Shown here: in pieces, positions 35,488-47,039 of the stretch
Position numbering within the stretch: the stretch's first letter is position 1
Layout of the letters: each line of letters starts with the position of its first letter
Assembly (NCBI RefSeq): GCF_003597395.2
Contig: NC_133774.1
Location: 44,196,669 to 44,260,668, forward strand
DNA from: Chelonoidis abingdonii
Lineage: Eukaryota; Chordata; Testudines; Testudinidae
Direction of reading: 5' to 3'
DNA: 64,000 nucleotides
Translations under genes and position numbers: made by a program
The notes under the pieces: generated by a model
What the model saw: the letters and a program-made list of their open reading frames with translations, nothing else
Told to the model about the DNA's origin: nothing
The model's database searches: none

Positions 35488-37273
35488 CCTCAGACCGTTG
35501 AGTTCTACGCACGGTGGAATTTGGATACCACCTCCAGTTTATTTTGCCCCCTCCGTCCCACCCGCCCTGCCCGTCCCTCTTCAGGGCCCCCTCTCACAAG
35601 CAAATCCTCTGGCAGCTATAGAGGAGGTGCCGGAGGAGCTCAGGGGTAAGGGATTCTACTCCCAATACTTCCTAATCCCCAAGACGAAAGGAGGTCTCCG
35701 TCCCATCCTGGACCTACGCGGTCTCAATGTCTTTCTAAAGAAATTGAAGTTCTGCATGGTGTCACTGGGGACCATCATCCCATCCTTGGATCCTGGAGAC
35801 TGGTTCGCTGCTCTCGACATGAAGGATGCATACTTCCATATCTCCATTTATCCTCCGCACAGACGAGACCTTCGGTTTATGGTGCACCATCACCATTTTC
35901 AATTTGCGGTCCTGCCGTTTGGCCTCTCCACTACTCTGCGCGTGTTCACAAAGTGCATGGTGGTAGTGGCTGCCTTCCTCCGTTGGCGACGCATACGCGT
36001 CTTTCCTTACCTGGACGACTGGCTAATTCGCGCGACCTCCGAGGCCCAAGTCTCCAGGCATGTTGCCATCATCACGGACCTGTTCAAGTGGTTGGGACTG
36101 ATGGTCAATACAGAGAAGTCCACTCTAGTGCCCACCCAAAGAATAGAATTCATAGGGGCCATTCTAGACTCCAAACTTGCAACAGCCTGCCTTCTGCTAC
36201 CCCGGTCAATAGTCTCAGCCATAGAAAGCCTTCAAACTTTCCCGACGACCTCGGCCCGTACCTGCCTCAGCCTGCTTGGCCACATGACTGCGTGCACCTT
36301 TTGTAACTAAGCACGCCAAACTGCGTCTGCGTCCCCTTCAAGCCTGGCTGGCCTCAATTTACCGCCCAGGCAGGGACTCGATCGATATGGTCGTCACCGT
36401 TCCCCAAAGTGTCTTAGGCTCCCTCGACTGGTGGCGAACACCTTCCCTGGTGTGTGCGGGCATGCCGTTCCACCTGAGACAACCCTCAGTATCCCTAACG
36501 ACGGATGCTGCTTCTCTTGTCTGGGGGGCTCGCCTAGGCCATCGTCGCACACAAGGTCATCCCAAGAACTAGTGCTGCATATAAATGTCAGGGAGCTGAG
36601 GGCAGTCCGCCTCGCCTGCCAGACCTTCAGACATCATCTGCAGGGCCGTTGTGTTCTAGCACTCATGGACAACACAACGGCAATGCATTACATAAACAAG
36701 CAGGGAGGGACTCGTTCCTCCCCCCTTTGTCAGGAGGCGATCCAACTGTGGGAATTTTGTATAGCCCACTCTATAGACCTGGTGGCGTCCTTCCTCCCTG
36801 GAGTCCGGAACACACTAGCGGACCATCTCAGCAGGTCCTTCCTCACCCACGAGTGGTCGCTTCGCCTGGGCGTTGCCCATTCCATCTTCCAGAAGTGAGG
36901 CTTTCTCCACATAGACCTCTTCGCTTCCCGCAACAACCGGAAGTGCCAGAGGTTCTGCTCCTTTCAGGGTCTCGCCCCGGGCTCGATATCAGATGTCTTC
37001 CTAATCTCTTGGGCAAACCACCTGCTTTACGCCTTTCCTCCCTTCCCGATGGTGCCCAGGGTTCTCTTAAAACTTCTCAGGGACAGGGATCGACTGATTC
37101 TGATCGCCCCTGCCTGGCCCCAGCAACACTGGTACACCACGTTGCTGGATCACTCGATAGCCAGCCCAATCCCCCTGCCCCTCCATCAGGACCTGATCAC
37201 GCAGGACCATGGCAGGCTTCTCCACCCAGACCTACAGTCCCTCCACCTAACAGCGTGCCTCCTCCATGGTTAA
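35396..37273 (+). pseudogene. DIRS copy 2 reverse transcriptase-RNase H
   Basis: A 304-codon frame (35396-36310) contains the reverse transcriptase: YFLIPKTKGGLRPILDLRGL, then AALDMKDAYFHISI (first catalytic Asp), FAVLPFGLSTT, then the intact YLDD box at 36008-36019, and later STLVPTQRIEFIGAILDS. An extra T near 36300 ends it early. RNase H continues in two frames: TTDAAS at about 36500, a small deletion near 36560, then NVRELRAV and MDNTTAMHYIN, so all three carboxylates are present. A single TGA at 36896-36898 interrupts the tail, which otherwise runs to 37273. The catalytic core looks intact, but the chain is broken at three places after it. Confidence 0.85.
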
Positions 37274-38322
37274 CCCCGTTGGAATTACGCTGCTCGGCCC
37301 CGGTGCAGGAGATTCTCCTGGGTAGCAGGAAACGGTCTACTCGGTCTACTTACTTAGCCAAGTGGAAAAGGTTCTCTTGCTGGTGTCAGATGCAGAATGT
37401 TGCTCCTACAGAGGTTCCCATCCCTTCTATCCTGAACTACCTCTGGTATCTCAAGCAACAGGGCCTCACAACCTCATCTCTGCGAGTACACTTAGCAGTT
37501 ATCTCGACTTTCCACCCCGGAGAAGGAGGTTACTCTGTCTTCTCCCACTCTATGGTCTCCAGGTTCCTCAAAGGCCTGGAGCATCTTTTTCCCCTGGTAC
37601 GACGCCCCGCCCCTCCTGGGACCTCAATTTAGTTTTGATGAGGCTTACGTTCCTCCCGTTCGAACCACTGGCAACCTGCTCACTCTTATATTTATCGTGG
37701 AAAACAGCCTTCCTTGTAGCCATTACATCGGCTAGGAGAGTCTCTGAACTTCGAGCTCTGATGGTGGACCCACCATACACTGTGTTCCACAAGGACAAGG
37801 TGCCAGCTGCGCCCACATCCGGCATTCCTCCCTAAAGTGGTCTCAGCCTTCCATCTCAACCAGGACATATTCCTCCCGGTCTTCTTCCCCAAACTGCTTA
37901 CATCATGTAGGGAGCAGCAGTTGCACTCGCTCAACGTCCGTAGGGCACTCGCCTTCTACATTGACCGTACGAGGGCCTTCCGCAAAACGCCCCAACTTTT
38001 TGTGGCAGTGGCGGACCAGATCAAAAGCCAGCCCGTCTCTTCCCAGAGGATCTCGTCCTGGGTATCAGCATGCAACTGGGTTTGCTATGATTTAGCTCAC
38101 ACCTCTCCGGGCCATGTCACCACACATTCGACCAGGGCCCAGGCCTTGTCGGCTGCTTTCTTAGCTCGAGTGCCTATTCAGGAGATATGTCAAGCCGCAA
38201 CATGGTCTTCGGTGCACACCTTTGCTTCCCATTACGCCCTGGTCCAACAATCCAGAGACAATGCAGCCTTTGGCTTGGCAGTCTTGCATTCAGCAGTTTC
38301 TCACTCCGACCCCACCGCCTAG
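37228..38322 (+). pseudogene. DIRS copy 2 tyrosine recombinase
   Basis: It overlaps the RNase H tail in another frame. The core-binding domain includes SRKRSTRSTYLAKWKRFSCW and NYLWYLKQQGLTTSSLRVHL. The catalytic domain has the first Arg in TSARRVSELRAL (about 37725-37760), His-x-x-Arg in HSTRAQALSAAF (about 38122-38157) and the nucleophile candidate Tyr in TFASHYAL (about 38220-38243). Two shifts break it: near 37605, and one extra C at 37801-37804. With only these two lesions and all four catalytic residues present, it is among the least damaged parts of the pair. The stop at 38320-38322 is followed within 25 bp by the internal complementary region. Confidence 0.85.
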
Positions 38323-38346
38323 GTAAGGCTTGGGATTCACCTGATT

Positions 38347-38435
38347 GGAATGGATATGAGCAAGCACTCGAAGAAAAGACGGTTACTCACCGTTGTAACT
38401 GTTCTTCAAGATGATGTGTTGCTCATATCCATTCC
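38347..38435. repeat. internal complementary region, DIRS copy 2
   Basis: GGAATGGATATGAGCAAGCA at its left is mirrored by TGTTGCTCATATCCATTCC at its right. The middle, AAGACGGTTACTCACCGTTG, is complementary to the right-end extension at about 38655-38680. It thus holds copies of both outer ends joined together, as the DIRS replication model requires. Confidence 0.85.
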
Positions 38436-38469
38436 AAGACCCGCCCTCCTTCCCCACTGTCGGAGTAGC

Positions 38470-38683
38470 CGGCAAGAAGGAACTGAGGAGCGGACGGGGT
38501 GGCGGGGGTATATATTCGGTGCCATAGCGGCGCCATGCTAGGGGGCGCCCAGCTGACCCACCCAGTGTTGCTAGGGTAAAAATCTTCCGAGCGTGCACGC
38601 GGCGCTCGCACACCTGATTGGAATGGATATGAGCAACACATCTCGAAGAACAACAGTTACAACGGTGAGTAAGCGTCTTTTTT
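38470..38683 (+). repeat. right inverted terminal repeat, DIRS copy 2
   Basis: Inverse of 32605-32786, followed by the extension AACAGTTACAACGGTGAGTA and a T run. Confidence 0.85.
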
Positions 38684-40107
38684 ATGCACAGTTCTGAGTG
38701 ATCCCCAAAGAAGCCTCATCCTGTGCAATGAATGAGGCAAGGGTCCTGTGGAAAAAATATGATCATGTAATTAAAACTGTATCCTAATGCATGTGCACAA
38801 TGCAGGTGAACTAAGATTGCTCAGGCAACTTTGTCTGGTATTTCTTAGCTTTTGAAAACTTGACTTTGCAGCCTTAATAATGTTCTTGTGAAAAAGGCTG
38901 TTTTTGGAATATATATATGTTATCACAAGGAAAAGTAGAAATTTGTGGATGCAGACATTCAAAACTAAAAAACCTAATGGTTGACAAGTAGAAAAACCAT
39001 AAAAACAACATAAATGATTCACATAAATTGTTTTCACATTATTGTTACATTACACTGGCATGAAGCACTTGCCATAGAAAACGTTGATTTGAATGGGTTA
39101 AAATATTCTAACTCCTATAGTATTCATAATAAACACTTACATAAAGTTTTAGCTTTCTATGGTATTTCATAAAAGACATAGCGCCCTTCAAGTAGTTTAC
39201 AATCAAAACAACAAAAGGCATTGACCAAAGAAGGGGATAGGGAAAGGAATGGGTAGGATTAAATCAAATAAGAGACATTAGATATGCACTGTACTTTGCA
39301 TATTACTGTTGTTAAAATGAGATTGTTTTCAAATTTTATATTTTTAAACGCAATCTAAAATGTCTTTCTTCAATTTGCAGTCTGGATCTCATCCTTAATA
39401 AAATATTTAACATTTCCCTTTTTAACATTCAAATACAATCACCCCAACAGAACACTAACTTTTTGTCTTACATTTTTGTAGCACTGATTGTTAATGTAAT
39501 ATATTTGCTCCTAAGTCTCCTAAAATCATTTTCTATATCAAGAAAAAGAGCTTACATTGTCATTCAGTGACTTGCTATTTTATTGCCGCAGACACTGAAT
39601 AATTCTGTTTAGCAAGAAAAGGGATAATGTGACTTAAACAAGATGGCTAAATTCTATTTGATAGGATCATAGGGGGTCGTAAATGTTTGACATTTGCCGA
39701 GGGAAACTGTTTTCAGCGTACATTGCTGTTGCTTTGTTTTTGAGCTGTCAGTCTGTGTAGCGAGGGGGACTTTTCATTCTGTCGAGGTGAAAAGTGCGTG
39801 TGTCAGTGAGGCATCTGCTTTTTTAGGCTATTAGAAATGAATTACTTGACGTGCAGAGCTGAAGGCTTCATTCTCTTTGCAAAATCAGTGTGGTGCGCAT
39901 TGCTGTTAACTTGAAAAAGGCAGCTGACATCTCTTCATGACAGCTAGAGGTGGAAGGACCCAAACTTGCAGTACACCCTCCTCTCCCCCTAGAGATTGTT
40001 AGTCCATTCCTTTATAGTGGTTCATTTTGACTCTCTGTCATCACCAGGATGCTGCCAGTGAACGTGTGTCATGGTTACAATAGAGTGTGGTAACATATAT
40101 AACAGCA
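38684..40107. promoter_or_regulatory. upstream region and 5' UTR of the two-exon gene
   Basis: Single-copy-looking DNA with no recognised repeat. The last 450 bp hold a modest cluster of CpGs (about 39675-39800) and no long AT tracts, which suits a non-island promoter or conserved element. The transcription start is not identified. An in-frame TAG at 40081-40083 lies 24 bp before the start codon. Confidence 0.35.
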
Positions 40108-40154
40108 ATGAAAGCCCAGCGGGAAAGGCTACAAATTCCAGGGTTGACCTTGGA
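40108..40154 (+). CDS. first coding exon of an unidentified host gene
   Basis: ATG at 40108 (purine at -3) opens MKAQRERLQIPGLTL plus two bases of the next codon. A consensus donor follows (GGA, then GTAAGT at 40155). An in-frame stop 24 bp upstream fixes this ATG as the first in its frame. The phase (two bases left over) fits the acceptor at 44169, where one base completes an Asp codon and the frame stays open. The combined N-terminus is basic and then Ser/Pro-rich, typical of a regulatory tail of a signalling or scaffold protein. It may be one of several alternative first exons. I do not recognise the gene, and the remaining exons would lie beyond the window. Confidence 0.6.
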
Positions 40155-42164
40155 GTAAGTATTGTCTGTCTTTAATATTTTAATGATTTCTGCATGGCAT
40201 TAGCTTTTGTGCAACCAATAGCTATTTAATATATGTTTGTACTGACAGTCTCGGAGCACTGCAGCTTTAGGTTGAAGGAATGTGTTTTAAATGCATTGCA
40301 GTTGATTTCAGAAAATGTGTGAACCTAGAGCCGGACATTGCAGTATATTTAGAAGAAAACATTTCTGCATATTTAAAGTTGCTGAATCTCAGATCATGAA
40401 ACATCCTAACAGCTCACAGTGAAAGAATGTATTTGTAGGCCATGGTGTCTGTCTTTTTCTCTCCCTCTGTTACTGTTTGTTTTTCCCAGTGTTGCCTTTC
40501 AGAAAGGCCTCTGTCTCTGCTGAATAACACAGACCACTGCAAGAGATTAGAACATAATAGAAATGCTATTTGTGAGCATTCATTAGGTATGATACATATT
40601 TTACATGTGTAACAGAATATTAATGAACCGTATAACATTCTGAATGATTCCTGCTTAGCATCTAGTCTCTGCAGTAAATGTGTTTACCTAGTTTAGCAGT
40701 GTGTTTACTTTGTATTTTCTTAAAGCTGATTAACTCATTTGCCTGCTGTCAGGTCTTACTTAGAGAGTAGCTACATGAAAATATACAAATTGGCTTTATA
40801 GTGAATATGTTGGACAAAGCCTCTTATTCACAAAGTGTCAGCACATATTTGTTCTAAATAATCAGCCAATTGTATTTATATCTATACATACGTACCCATG
40901 CACAGACTCCATATGCTATGTATGTGTTTATACAGTGGGCACCCCAGAAAATTTGCTGTTTCAGCTAGACAAATAGATATGATTACGTCAGATCCTGCAG
41001 TATTCACTTGGACTTCCCCATTCTTGCTACAGGAAATACCTGAGTACTGCAAATACAAAGGAAAAGTTATTTAGTTATAAAAGAGATTGCCTAAGACATT
41101 TGGAAAGTTTTAAAGGGAGATATGAATGCAAATGTATAGTGTGTCTGTGTGTGTGTATTGGTATACATGGGGAAAATAATCCATTCTAATATTGCTTAAA
41201 GGTGCCAGAACCCTTATTACATAAAATAACTTTGGAGTTAGTGCTCTGGAGTTCTCCTATTTATGCGTTTAAAACTTTATTGAAAAATTCTATATTTCAA
41301 CGAAGACTTAATAATACTCCTGGTACTTTTACTTTGGAGGGGTTTGTGAACTTGTAGGTACCTTTTGGGACTTCAGAAGTGTATTGTGAGAAAGAACATT
41401 ACTATTTTTTCACAAATTTTGAAGGAGTTTCTTACAGGGAGCTCCTTAAAGTAGTTTTCATGAATAATTTATAGTTGTATTCTCTTTTCTGAAGAAATGG
41501 CAATTTAAACATTTTAAAAATTAAACTTCACCAGATGTGTGTATATAATAATCTTATGCAAATAATGTCCCTAGCTACAAAAGTTGGAAAATCATTTACA
41601 ACAAATATTTTTAAAGGGAGGTAATGACTTGTACCAAACAGTATATATTTCTCCCTCCTTAACATGCAACCTCCCATGGTTATGCTTCTTTGCCACAGTG
41701 CTCAGATTTTGAATCATATATATTGTTAAAATATATATTGCTATAATACTAGTTGTTTGCTTTTTGTAGTTAAAATATTGTCACAATAAAAATTATATAT
41801 CTATTTCTATTACCTTACCTCTTTTACCAATACTTCTTGTTTTATTAGAATTGAACAAAATTTTAAAAATTAACTCTTTACCTTTAAGTTGTCTCTGTAC
41901 TTACTTATATTTTACTTGTTTGAACAGAGAAAAGACATGGCAAATTTATGGTTGGTTTCACCACAGGCTCTTTACCCCAATCCACACCTGCCACTAATCT
42001 TCTACTGCACCCTGAGCCCCAGGAGGGGAGGAACATTGAGAGCACAGGAGAATCACACTCCCTGCTCTCAGTTCTCCAGTCCATAGCACCCAGGACCAGC
42101 AGGGAAAGTCCTACTCAGCCCTTGCTGCCCCGGAATGGAACATGACAAGTACAGTCAGTCTGAA

Positions 42165-42520
42165 TTTAGCTGCCAAATTCTAACAAGTGTCAATTGAGCA
42201 TGTGTGAAGATTTTTCAAAGGCATTTTTCCACATGAATACAAAAGGCACATCCCTGACACTCTGGCTACCTCCTGCAAATTTCAGGTCACTGCTCCAAAG
42301 AGTGGAGATGCTAGAGCTTCTCAAGGAAAAGTTTGTAGGACTTGTTTTTTAATGTGTCAAAACAACATATTTTCCCTAATTTCATTCTTGGAAATGGCCG
42401 AACCATTTTTGCTTGAGCTTAAGCTCCCTCCCTCATCCCTCAAAACCCCAACAAAAATACACCCAGCATGGAAAAGCTCAGCCTAAACTCAAAAGTTTGG
42501 CAAAGTTATAAACAACTTAA
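42165..42520 (-). repeat. unclassified dispersed repeat, copy B
   Basis: Reverse-orientation counterpart of 25788-26180. Read on the minus strand it gives AGGCTGAGCTTTTCCATGC, CAAAAATGGTTCGGCCATTTC and GCCTTTGAAAAATCTTCACA in the same order. Confidence 0.65.
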
Positions 42521-43623
42521 AACAGGTTTATAATGGTGTCTCAGATCCTGGTTGTCCTTTCCCCTGCAAATTCTCACCAGGCTGCTGTGCTTGGATCTGC
42601 CCTGGATCCATTGTATTTCTAAGCTCCCCTGGAACTTGGGAGCTTCATTTGTAGACTCTTGCTCTAGCCTCTTGGGCACAGATTCTGTATCATAGTACTT
42701 TCAGGGAATGGGACTCCCACAGTCTACCTTCTCTATGCGCCAAGCATCAATGCTTACCCCTAAGACACCCTAGTTGCACAAACTTACCCTCCCCAGAAAA
42801 CTCCATCCTCCTGGGGACAGTCGTTTAGTTTACCCTTTTTCAAGGGCCATAATAGTTGGATCAAGCATATGTGAACTTTGCAAAGAGGATTTCTAAACCA
42901 ATCAAATTTTATCCTTATGGTTCCACTAGCACAGGTGCAACTCAGCCTGTGATGTAACTTTGGGAGTGCTAGCATAGGGTGGCCACAGGGACCAGGTAGA
43001 TGACATGATGTTGGGGGAAAAAACGCTGGTGACTGGTCTATCTGTGTGCTCCCACTATTGCTCTCTCTGGAGCTAGGACCAAAGCTAGAGTAACGGTAGG
43101 AGAATTTGAGAGAGTCCTCAGTGCACACACAAGTTCAAGCAAAGCTAACTAGTTGCTTTAGGACAAGAATGGAAGATATCTAACTTTAGCCAGTTGCAAC
43201 TATAGGCATATTACCGGACATATTAAAAAGCTTTCCAGCAAGCATTTAGGAGAAAACTGCATGTCACTGTATGCATATACTTCAGAGGTGCAACTGTGTA
43301 ATCTGTCAGTGGCCCTACAATGCTGTTTTTACAGACGAACCTTTCAAAGTAGAACTATGCTCCAAAGTACTTTTTAAAGACAATTTCTAAGGTCAAAATT
43401 GTCCGATGTGATTGCCTGTTAAACACGCATCCTTACTGACTCACTTAAGTATTTGGTCTGACTTTCAGAGCTGTTGAGCATCTGCGTTTCCCACTATTAC
43501 AGTAGCTCATTGCGTTTTAAAATGGGGCCACTTTTATTTAGGTACCTACATTTGGACTCCCAAATTTGAAAATTTGTACCAACATTTTCTTATATTTTTA
43601 TAAAGCCAATGTTCAAAATCAGA

Positions 43624-43800
43624 TACGCCTCTACCCTGATATAACACGACCTGATATAACACAAATTGGCATATTATGTGGTAAAGTAGTGCTGCAGGGG
43701 AGCGGGGCTGCGCACTCTGGCAGATCAAAGCAAGATTCACCTATAACACGTTAAGATTTTTTGGCTCCCAAGGACAGCGTTATATTGGGGTAGAGGTGTA
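43624..43800. mobile_element. Tc1/mariner-type MITE with TA duplication
   Basis: The element at 43626-43798 opens CGCCTCTACCCTGATATAAC and closes GTTATATTGGGGTAGAGGTG, near-perfect inverted repeats. TA flanks it at 43624-43625 and 43799-43800. It is 173 bp and non-coding, with internal ATATAACAC repeats. Well preserved compared with neighbours. Confidence 0.85.
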
Positions 43801-44168
43801 CTTAGTTTTAGGTATCTGGATATCTTTTTGTGTAGCACTTTTGTTGGGTTTTTTTAACCACAAACCTTTACGAAGTTCCTTTTAGTCTTCCCTAGAGAAC
43901 TCACATGACAATAATTTTTTCCTGCAAAACACCAAACATGTAGGCTACTGCATGCTTCCCACATGATCTTATTTTAAATCATCAATTTATACTCAGGGTA
44001 GACCAAGACTGATGTGGCTAATAGTGATGATTAGTGAATGGTTGTGTACCATTTCATTCAAGACAGAGCTCTAAAATTTCTGTTTTAAAGACCATAATCC
44101 CTAAAGTAAATGATGCTACTTTTACTGAACCTTTTGTTTACTAGAGATGACATTATTTTAACTTTCAG

Positions 44169-44249
44169 TCCCACCCCAAGGAGCCTGAGCCCAACCCCAA
44201 CAAGCCCTTGCAGTCCATGCAGTCCTCTGTTCGCTTTTCATTTTTGGAG
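44169..44249 (+). CDS. second coding exon of the unidentified host gene
   Basis: Acceptor TTTTAACTTTCAG and donor GAG/GTAAGC bound an 81-bp exon. In the phase given by the first exon it reads PTPRSLSPTPTSPCSPCSPL, then FAFHFW and two bases of a further codon (phase kept). The peptide has repeated Ser-Pro pairs, likely proline-directed kinase sites, followed by an aromatic cluster. Exon G/C content is about 56 percent in an AT-rich surrounding. Two independent splice sites plus a matching phase make a chance exon unlikely. The next exon is not in the window: acceptor-like sites at 53694, 55534 and 57720 were tested, and each gives an early stop in this phase. Confidence 0.6.
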
Positions 44250-47039
44250 GTAAGCAAGTAAACTTCCATTATTGCCATTCTTTTCTTCATTTAAAAAAAA
44301 CAAACGAAAAAAACATAGTGGGAGTGAGGGAAGGCAGATTACTGAATCAAATATGTCTCTGCAGTCAGGAAAGTGTGTCTACTTAAAACAAGATCTTGTT
44401 CCAACATTAAAGTATTTCTAAAATATCGCAGAAACATGTGAGATGGATTAAAGAGACTCAAGATGTTGATGCATAGGGAGTTGGGAGTCATTGAAAAATC
44501 AAATATTTTTATTATATTCTGTTTTCTGTAGCTAAATTGCAGCAATTGTTACTAGTTCTTATGGGCCTTGCAGTTTTGCACTTATTTTGGTGCATTGTCT
44601 GTTCCAGGGATGCCTGTATGTGTGTTCACTTTGTCACTGAGTTCACCTCCTTGTGATGAAATGATTGTGATAGGAGGTACAAACATGCAAGTGGGTACAT
44701 TGGCTTTTTTTTTTTATTTGTGGTGCTGGAATTTAACATTATTATATCAGTTTAATCAGAGATGCTGCATTATTTTCTATCACATTAAAAGTCTGAGGAC
44801 AGTTCAGAGGGTGAGGATGGTTCATTATTCAAATAGTTATTTTTATGTAGAAGATAGATAATCATGTATTTTTGGACAATGATGTGCTTTTATGAGGTCA
44901 ATCAGTTTTCAAAATAGGGATTTGATGTCCAGGAGCTACACTGACCTAGGAACGCACATAGTCATCTAGTGTAGGTCTGTTGGACTGGTTCCCCTTCCAG
45001 CAGTAGAAATACCATGGCAATAGAAGGTGTGATTCTAATACAGTAAAACTTCACAAATATGCGCTGTGAGGTCTTATGTCTAAGACATGATTACTTGCTC
45101 AAAATATACGAGAGAACATTTACTATTATGCTATTAAAGATAATTATAGATAATGAAAACTGAAGTACACTTGTCAAATAAACAAGATTTATTTGGTGAT
45201 GCATCATTCTTGCTTTGTTCAATGTCTTGCTAATTCACAAGATTAAGTAAATTACCTTATGCCTTTGTCATTAGTGTGAGTTTACAAGGTTCTGCTCAAT
45301 GGAGAATGTTCTCAAAATAAATATTAATACATAGTTGTTCATTCCTGATATGTATAACAATGTAATTTTGTTAATCAAGAGTTTCAGCAGATGCTCTTAG
45401 GGTGAAGAAACTTTGAAAAAATAGTTTGTTTTTTAATTATATAGTAATGCACATATTGTGTGCATTAAGTACGCATAAGTAGGCCTTAAGTGTATGGTTT
45501 TAAAGCTTTGGTTGAACGTCAAGTGGAAGATGTTACGTGAATGTATTATTCTCAATAATACACAATTTTCTTTATTAAAAACAAGTGGGTCACTATCATC
45601 CTTATTTTTGTGATTTGAGATGAAATTGGGAAATGTGGTATTCTCTGTGTTTTGGGATTTCCCCCTCAACATTCTGATAGTCCCCCCCCCCCCCCCCCCA
45701 TGCTTGCTGTTTGGTACGGTGAGATGGGGTTGAAAAAAGGCAATTTTTTGTGTATTTTTAAATATAATTTAAGAAGTCATTGAATATATTCTGTTGTTAA
45801 TGTGTTTGAAAGCTCTCTTAATTAGCTGGTGGTCTGCAGCAGTATTATATGCTATAGGGTTTGTCTTGATAGCAGGAGAATAGTGAGTCATTTTTCAAAA
45901 ACAAATGTTATGCAGCCAAAAGAGAACATACAACTCTGATTCATTCTGGATTGTGACCTTCTGTTTTTGTTTTGTATATTTCTGTAAATTCAGGGGGTTT
46001 GAAAAATGCAAAACAGCAAATACATCAATTAATAGTTGTCATTCAAGGCTGGTCAACAGGAGAAAAGTGTGTGTATGTGTGTGAGGCAGTGACTTCACTG
46101 AGACTACTCTTGCTTAAAAGTAATCAGGTGCATAAGTGTTTGCAGGACTGGAGTCTTAGAAAAATGTGAATAGATAGAATTTTTGTGGACTAGAGCCCTT
46201 GGCTAAGGTCCCATCCTACCAGCCCTTTCCCTTACACAGCTGGACCAAAGAAAGCTATCTTCTGTAAGTTTCACTCTACAGTAGTTGACGTCACACTATT
46301 GAGATGGATCATTTCAAAATAATTAGTATTGCTCTCCATAAGGGATATTGTATTAAAAAAAAATTGCTTGGGGATGATAGGTTTCAACTGTTGGGAGTCA
46401 GCGGGAAACAGGCACATATCTGCCATTTGTACATTGAAAAATCTCCAATTATATAGATGGTTTTTATATAAAGTTTTTCAAATGTGCCAGGTGCTTTACA
46501 TACATGCAGAAGAAATGACACCTCCTCCAAAGAGCTTTCTGTGAAACCACAAACAATTGAATATGAAAAACCATGGGGGTGTGCATGAGAAGACAGAAAG
46601 GTTGCAAGAAGACTGAGGAGTTGCTTAGAAGGTGATGCACAGATATTGATGGATTTTAAAATTATTTATTCAAACTTGTAATCTAATAGGTTTAGATTTT
46701 TTTTAGTCTTCATTTGGGTGGGCATTCTTTGGAATGGAAATGGGGAACGGTGGATGGGTGTTCAAATATGTGTTTATAGGAAGACCAAAATTAGCAGGGA
46801 GAGTGGAGGAGATAAAGCTGTTGAAAGAAGAGGGCAAAAAGCATGCCGAGTAGTAGAGGACCTAAAATAAAATAGGGTGTGTTTGAAGGGAGAAGCTGAT
46901 GGCCAATGATTAGGTAGGAAAAAGCAGTGTCTTGAATTTCGGAACTGTGTGATGTGACCAGGAGCTTGTTAGGTCGTGAAGCTGATTTGGGAAGGCTGGG
47001 AGGCTGTCTGGGTGTGCATGCCCTTTAAAATACACTTAA
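44250..47039. other. intronic or gene-free stretch
   Basis: AT-rich, with a C18 run at 45682-45699. No recognised repeat ends and no coding motif. If the two exons are real, this is the start of intron 2. Confidence 0.45.

Larger units (their letters stand above)
32605..38683 (+). mobile_element. DIRS-type tyrosine-recombinase retrotransposon, copy 2
   Basis: About 6.1 kb with the same order and orientation as copy 1: left repeat 32605-32786, Gag 32988-35487, reverse transcriptase-RNase H 35396-37273, recombinase 37228-38322, internal complementary region 38347-38435, right repeat 38470-38683. It is better preserved than copy 1, with only a few single-base shifts per gene and all catalytic motifs traceable. 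The two copies differ at many positions throughout, including their ends, so copy 2 is not a recent duplicate of copy 1. Confidence 0.9.
40155..44168 (+). other. intron 1 of the unidentified host gene
   Basis: GTAAGT...TTTTAACTTTCAG, 4.0 kb. Contains dispersed-repeat copy B (42165-42520) and a TA-flanked MITE (43626-43798). A stretch of unusually plain AT-rich DNA fills the rest. Confidence 0.55.
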
